A stretch of 64,000 nucleotides of DNA, taken from contig NZ_CBDDIE010000003.1 in NCBI RefSeq assembly GCF_965228805.1, positions 3,410,001 through 3,474,000 of the forward strand, given 5' to 3'. Of the stretch, positions 60,928 through 64,000 are shown one piece after another (position 1 is the stretch's first letter; each line of letters opens with the position of its first letter). The notes under the pieces are model-generated. The model was not told the origin of the DNA, made no database searches, and saw only the letters and a program-made list of their open reading frames with translations. A program made the position numbers and the translations under genes. Source of the DNA: JASBTN01 sp965228805. GTDB lineage: Bacteria > Pseudomonadota > Alphaproteobacteria > Rhodobacterales > Rhodobacteraceae.

Positions 60928-60942
60928 GAACAAGACGTGAAC
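60928..60942 (-). promoter_or_regulatory. LexA box (GTTC-N7-GTTC) upstream of mmcB
   Basis: On the minus strand GTTC-ACGTCTT-GTTC, the alphaproteobacterial SOS operator, 11 bp before the mmcB start. A TTGACA -35 hexamer (60952-60947) sits just upstream, so LexA would block polymerase. Confidence 0.85.
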
Positions 60943-61019
60943 ATAATGTCAAGCGGCCTGCCGAAAATCATGTCGCAAACGAGACAGTGCGACACGGGGA
61001 ATCGCGCGAGCCTGCCTCT

Positions 61020-62531
61020 ATGACCCGACGCTCCGCCCGAAAACTGCCTTCGCCCCCTGCCCCCACCGCGCATACTGGCCCGATCCGTGCCCCCTTCGCG
61101 CCGCAGCCGTCCCTGTCCGAGGCCCGCATTGCCGAGATCCACGACACCGCCCTGCGCGTGCTGGAAGAGCTGGGTATCAGCGTATTGGATGATGAAGCGC
61201 GGGGCGTGTTCCAGGCGGCGGGTGCCCGGGTCGAGGGCGACATGGTCTTCCTGGGTCGCGACATCGTGGCGGAAGCGCTGACCACCGCGCCGAAGAAGAT
61301 CACCCTGGCGGCGCCAAACCCCGACCGCTCCGTGCCGCTTGAGCTTGGCCGCCTGGGCTACGGTCCCGGCGCGGGCTGCCCGAATGTGACCGACCGGGTG
61401 GGTGGGCGCCGCCCCGGCACGCTCAAGGATTTCGAAAACGCCCTGCGCCTGTGTCAGCATTTCGACGCGATCCAATTCCTCGGCCCCTGTTGCGAGCCAC
61501 AGGATGTGCCCGCCGCCACACGCCACCTCGCCTTCCTGCGCGCGCAGCTTCAGCATTCAGACAAGGCGCCGTTCCTATTTGCGCGCGGACGCGCACAGGT
61601 AATGGAGGCGCTGGAGCTGCAGGCCAAGGCGCTGGGGCTGGATGACGCCACCTTCCGCGCCACGCCCCATTGCATGACGGTGATCAACACCAATTCGCCG
61701 CGCCTGCTGGACCGGCCCATGGGGCAAGGCATCCTGGATTTCGCTCGCATGGGGCAGCTGTCGATCATCACCCCCTTCTGCCTGGCGGGTGCGATGGCGC
61801 CGATCACCATCGAAGGCGCGCTGGTCCTGCAACATGCCGAAGCGCTGATGGGCATTACGCTCGCCCAGCTCGCCCGCCCCGGCGCGCCGGTGATCTACGG
61901 CGCCTTCGGGTCGAATGTGGACATGAGGTCCGGCGCGCCTGCCTTCGGCACACCGGAGCAGATCCGCATGACCCTGGCCTCCGGCCAGCTCGCGCGCCAC
62001 ATCGGACTGCCCTGGCGCTCGGCCGCGGGCACGGCAGCGAACCTGGCCGACGCCCAGGGCGCTGGCGAGACTCACATGGCGCTCTGGGCCACGCTTTTGG
62101 CAGGCGCGACCATGACCTTCCACGCCGCCGGGTGGCTGGAAGGCGGGCTGACCTTCGGGTTCGAGAAATTCCTGATCGACGTGGAGGCCCTGCAGATCCT
62201 GCAATCTCTCGCCATGCCGCCCGAAGACGGCACCGACGTGCTGGCCTGGGAGGCCCTGGCGGATGTGCCCCCCGGCGGGCATTTCTTTGCTACCGAGCAC
62301 ACGATGGCGCGCTTTCGCGACGCCTTCCACCCGCCCCTGGTGGCGGATCTGTCCAACCACGGCACCTGGTCGGCGGCAGGCGGGTTGGACACGGAAACCC
62401 GCGCCACCGCCCTGTGGCAGCAGATCGTCGCTGAGGCCGCGCCGCCCGACGGGGCCGAGGCCCGGGTCGCGCGCATTGCCGAGGATATCGCACGGATCGA
62501 GGCACGCGGCGGCACGCCGATCCTGGATTGA
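61020..62531 (+). CDS. Trimethylamine methyltransferase (MttB)-family protein, non-pyrrolysine type
   Basis: A 503-residue TIM-barrel methyltransferase of the MttB superfamily. Recognisable segments are RIAEIHDTALRVLEELGI at the N-terminus, YGPGAGCPNVTD, LAGAMAPITIEGALVLQHAE and YGAFGSNVDMRSGAPAFG. The reading frame has no internal TAG, so it lacks pyrrolysine and resembles the MtgB-type glycine-betaine methyltransferases rather than true TMA methyltransferases. It would need a corrinoid protein and a reductive activase; none is adjacent. ATG 61020 chosen; the upstream ORF extension is weak. Confidence 0.85.
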   Translation: MTRRSARKLPSPPAPTAHTGPIRAPFAPQPSLSEARIAEIHDTALRVLEELGISVLDDEARGVFQAAGARVEGDMVFLGRDIVAEALTTAPKKITLAAPNPDRSVPLELGRLGYGPGAGCPNVTDRVGGRRPGTLKDFENALRLCQHFDAIQFLGPCCEPQDVPAATRHLAFLRAQLQHSDKAPFLFARGRAQVMEALELQAKALGLDDATFRATPHCMTVINTNSPRLLDRPMGQGILDFARMGQLSIITPFCLAGAMAPITIEGALVLQHAEALMGITLAQLARPGAPVIYGAFGSNVDMRSGAPAFGTPEQIRMTLASGQLARHIGLPWRSAAGTAANLADAQGAGETHMALWATLLAGATMTFHAAGWLEGGLTFGFEKFLIDVEALQILQSLAMPPEDGTDVLAWEALADVPPGGHFFATEHTMARFRDAFHPPLVADLSNHGTWSAAGGLDTETRATALWQQIVAEAAPPDGAEARVARIAEDIARIEARGGTPILD

Positions 62532-62565
62532 GCCCCGAACCGCTACCCCTTGCAGCCAGCCCCCC

Positions 62566-62592
62566 GACCGCCTATCTACGGCTCTGGCGGTT
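62566..62592 (+). terminator. Weak terminator-like hairpin after the MttB-family gene
   Basis: Stem GACCGCC/GGCGGTT with a 13-nt loop, 35 bp after the stop; the following TCTGCCCTTCT is only moderately T-rich. Confidence 0.45.
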
Positions 62593-62622
62593 CTGCCCTT
62601 CTCGTCACCATGAGGTAAAATT

Positions 62623-62755
62623 CCGGTGGCCTTAAGCAATTCCGAGGGAGCTGGCTCTGTCATGGCCGTGGCCACGTTACCCGGCACCCACCTGTATATA
62701 CAGGTCCTCGGGAATTCAGACCTCGACGGCTGCGTGCGGTTCCGCCACTTTTACA
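62623..62755 (+). ncRNA. Candidate structured RNA (possibly 6S-like) upstream of the nitroreductase gene
   Basis: Nested complementary segments: GTGGC (62626-62630) with GCCAC (62744-62748), and AATTCCGAGG (62638-62647) with CCTCGGGAATT (62706-62716; one bulged G). The enclosed region has a perfect 16-bp palindrome (62690-62705) and a GGCC-GT-GGCC hairpin. A TAAAAT -10-like hexamer lies at 62616-62621. The rod with an asymmetric internal loop resembles alphaproteobacterial 6S RNA, but a 5' leader or riboregulator of the downstream gene is equally possible. No known riboswitch motif was recognised. Confidence 0.4.
62690..62705. repeat. Perfect 16-bp palindrome ACCTGTATATACAGGT
   Basis: Self-complementary 16-mer inside the non-coding region before the nitroreductase gene. 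As DNA it could be an operator; as RNA a 6-bp stem with an ATAT loop. Confidence 0.8.
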
Positions 62756-62782
62756 TCCACACATGTCTTTGGGAGGGGACGG

Positions 62783-63475
62783 ATGTTTTCACGTGATCAG
62801 TTGAGCTATGAGGCGCTGCCGCTGCCCGACCGGGCCGATCTGACGGATGCCGAGATGCTGGAAGCCGTGCAGGGTTTCTATGACCAGATGCGGCGGCGCC
62901 ATACGGTGCGCGATTTCTCGTCCCGCCCAGTGGCGCGCAAGGTGATCGAGGCGGCCATTCGCACTGCGGGCACCGCGCCTTCGGGGGCCAATCACCAGCC
63001 CTGGAGCTTTGTTGCCATCGCCAACCCGGCCTTGAAATCGCGCATCCGCGCAGAGGCCGAGGAGGAAGAGCGCCGCTTCTACGCCGGTGGCGCGGGCGAC
63101 GAATGGCTGAAGGCATTGGAACCCATCGGCACCAACGAGGACAAGCCGCACCTGGAAATCGCCCCCTGGCTGATCGTGATCTTCGCCCAACGCTGGGGTG
63201 AGTTCGACGATGGCACGCGGTTCAAGAACTACTATGTGCCCGAAAGCGTGGGTATCGCGACCGGGTTTCTGATCGCCGCCCTGCACCAGGCCGGGCTGGT
63301 CAGCCTGACCCATACGCCGAACCCGATGAAGTTCCTGAACGAGGCGCTGGGGCGGCCTGCCTCCGAGAAACCGGTAATGATCCTGGCCGTGGGCCATCCC
63401 GCCGAAGATGCCAAGGTGCCCGCCGTTGCCAAGCTGAAGAAACCGCTGGACGACATCCTGACCGTGTTGGAGTGA
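62783..63475 (+). CDS. Nitroreductase-family FMN enzyme resembling iodotyrosine deiodinase
   Basis: A 230-residue flavin reductase. FMN-binding blocks are RRRHTVRDFSSRPV and TAGTAPSGANHQPWSFV. The IYD-like lid segment has E and Y in EEEERRFY and K in TNEDKPHLE, followed by APWLIVIFAQ, ESVGIATGFLIAALHQAGLV and LGRPASEKPVMILAVGHPAEDAKVP (cited in part). These lid residues are the ones that bind halotyrosine in known deiodinases, so reductive dehalogenation of halogenated phenols or tyrosines is the best guess. A GGGAGGGG ribosome site precedes the ATG. Confidence 0.85.
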   Translation: MFSRDQLSYEALPLPDRADLTDAEMLEAVQGFYDQMRRRHTVRDFSSRPVARKVIEAAIRTAGTAPSGANHQPWSFVAIANPALKSRIRAEAEEEERRFYAGGAGDEWLKALEPIGTNEDKPHLEIAPWLIVIFAQRWGEFDDGTRFKNYYVPESVGIATGFLIAALHQAGLVSLTHTPNPMKFLNEALGRPASEKPVMILAVGHPAEDAKVPAVAKLKKPLDDILTVLE

Positions 63476-63487
63476 GCCGCTAAACCG

Positions 63488-63519
63488 AAAACGCCCCACC
63501 GATCCGGCGGGGCGTTTTT
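63488..63519 (+). terminator. Rho-independent terminator of the nitroreductase gene
   Basis: Stem AACGCCCC/GGGGCGTT with TTTTT following; also usable for the convergent minus-strand gene. Confidence 0.9.
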
Positions 63520-63537
63520 CGTTGGATGGGACCGGGC

Positions 63538-63885
63538 TCAGCGGCGGTGCAGATGACCCCGACTCACCGGACCCTGACGCGGATGCCCCTTGGCCGTGGC
63601 CTCGACCCGCACCGGAATGTCGGTCGCTACTGGCGCGCGCGTACCCCGCGTGGGCGTATCGTCCTTCGCCTCCATCCGCATGATCGAGATCGCGAATTGC
63701 ACGCCCGAGAAGATGATGCCGTTGAACATGAACAGCATGATCACTGCCACCACTCCCATGTCCGAGGTCGAGATCAGGTGCCACAGGTTGCCCACATTGG
63801 CCCAGAGCAGCAGCGCCACGAAGACCGCCGACAGGGCGAAGCCGATCAGAACCTGACGGATGTAGAGGCGCACAAGCTTGGGCAT
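63538..63885 (-). CDS. Small integral membrane protein of unknown function
   Basis: A 115-residue protein with two membrane segments (about residues 9-28 and 43-66) and a basic, flexible C-terminal tail ending SRGHLHRR. Conserved roseobacter-type protein without a function known to me. The start at 63885 (MPKLVRLYIRQVLIG) is preferred over upstream codons. The ~115 bp to the window end hold nothing recognisable. Confidence 0.75.
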   Translation of the reverse strand: MPKLVRLYIRQVLIGFALSAVFVALLLWANVGNLWHLISTSDMGVVAVIMLFMFNGIIFSGVQFAISIMRMEAKDDTPTRGTRAPVATDIPVRVEATAKGHPRQGPVSRGHLHRR

Positions 63886-64000
63886 GGGACACTCCCGGTT
63901 TGGAATCACTCTATTCAGCCTAGCGCATATGCGGGTGAAGGAAAGGGGCACCATGTCACATCTGCGTATGCGGGCGGACATGCCACCGACTTGACCCAGA

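Noticed and set aside
61020..62531. Pyrrolysine-containing trimethylamine methyltransferase
   Set aside because: No in-frame TAG codon within the open frame and no pyl genes.
62690..62705. LuxR-type lux box at ACCTGTATATACAGGT
   Set aside because: Half-sites resemble ACCTGTA/TACAGGT, but the spacing is 4 bp shorter than a standard 20-bp lux box and no luxI/luxR genes are nearby; the base pairing within a larger structure is an equally good explanation.

Overview
The window is GC-rich, densely coded alphaproteobacterial chromosome, most probably from a marine Rhodobacterales (Roseobacter-group) bacterium. Pointers are a permuted two-piece tmRNA with an alphaproteobacterial tag (ANDNRAPVALAA), a tRNA-His with A73 and no encoded G-1, a GTTC-N7-GTTC LexA box, an RNase E with a large acidic insertion in its S1 domain, a trgA-trgB-cysK run as in Rhodobacter, and a DMSP demethylase (dmdA-acuI) operon. 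There is no CRISPR array, prophage or insertion sequence. Two related ~190-bp intergenic repeats and one pair of hairpin repeats are the only mobile-looking DNA.

Layout. 1-7911: catabolic and uptake cluster for a nitrogenous, probably betaine- or proline-type compound: FAD amine/amino-acid oxidase (cut by the left edge), aldehyde dehydrogenase, DapA/HypD-like lyase and a GntR regulator, divergent from a glycine-betaine-type ABC transporter, followed by a GlxA-type AraC regulator. 8042-8131: tRNA-Ser. 8414-15563: one long minus-strand run, cfa-trgA-trgB-cysK-mscS-alaX (membrane lipid, tellurite/cysteine, mechanosensitive channel, mistranslation editing). 15670-21622: orphan low-GC gene, photolyase with a class V PLP enzyme, BCCT transporter, acetyltransferase. 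21850-27217: Ltp-repeat exported protein, then the operon DUF2182-DUF1326-dmdA-acuI, divergent from a GntR regulator plus an orphan, active-site-variant ectoine-synthase-like cupin; two 9-bp palindromes lie in the shared promoter. 27232-31615: LCCL protein, permuted ssrA, chromate resistance (chrB-chrA), sspB. 31697-39017: fumC and small genes, P450 with an alpha/beta-hydrolase, ccdA, tusA. 39090-45244: rne and PBP1A. 45377-55504: methyltransferase, FAH-family enzyme, PepF, AGAT-like amidinotransferase, small exported proteins, DksA-type zinc finger, OpgB-like transferase, M19 dipeptidase. 55769-63885: oxidoreductase, rpoH, rluD, tRNA-His, SOS-regulated mmcB, non-pyrrolysine MttB homologue, a structured non-coding candidate, an iodotyrosine-deiodinase-like nitroreductase and a small membrane protein.

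Recurring theme: methylated osmolytes and one-carbon or sulfur metabolism (OpuA-type ABC and BCCT transporters, DmdA/AcuI, MttB homologue, EctC-like cupin, TusA, CysK). The most interesting part is the DMSP locus, where dmdA-acuI forms one transcription unit with two uncharacterised metal-motif proteins and shares a promoter region with a GntR regulator and the altered EctC-like cupin. Functional statements rest on motif recognition by eye; no database search was run.
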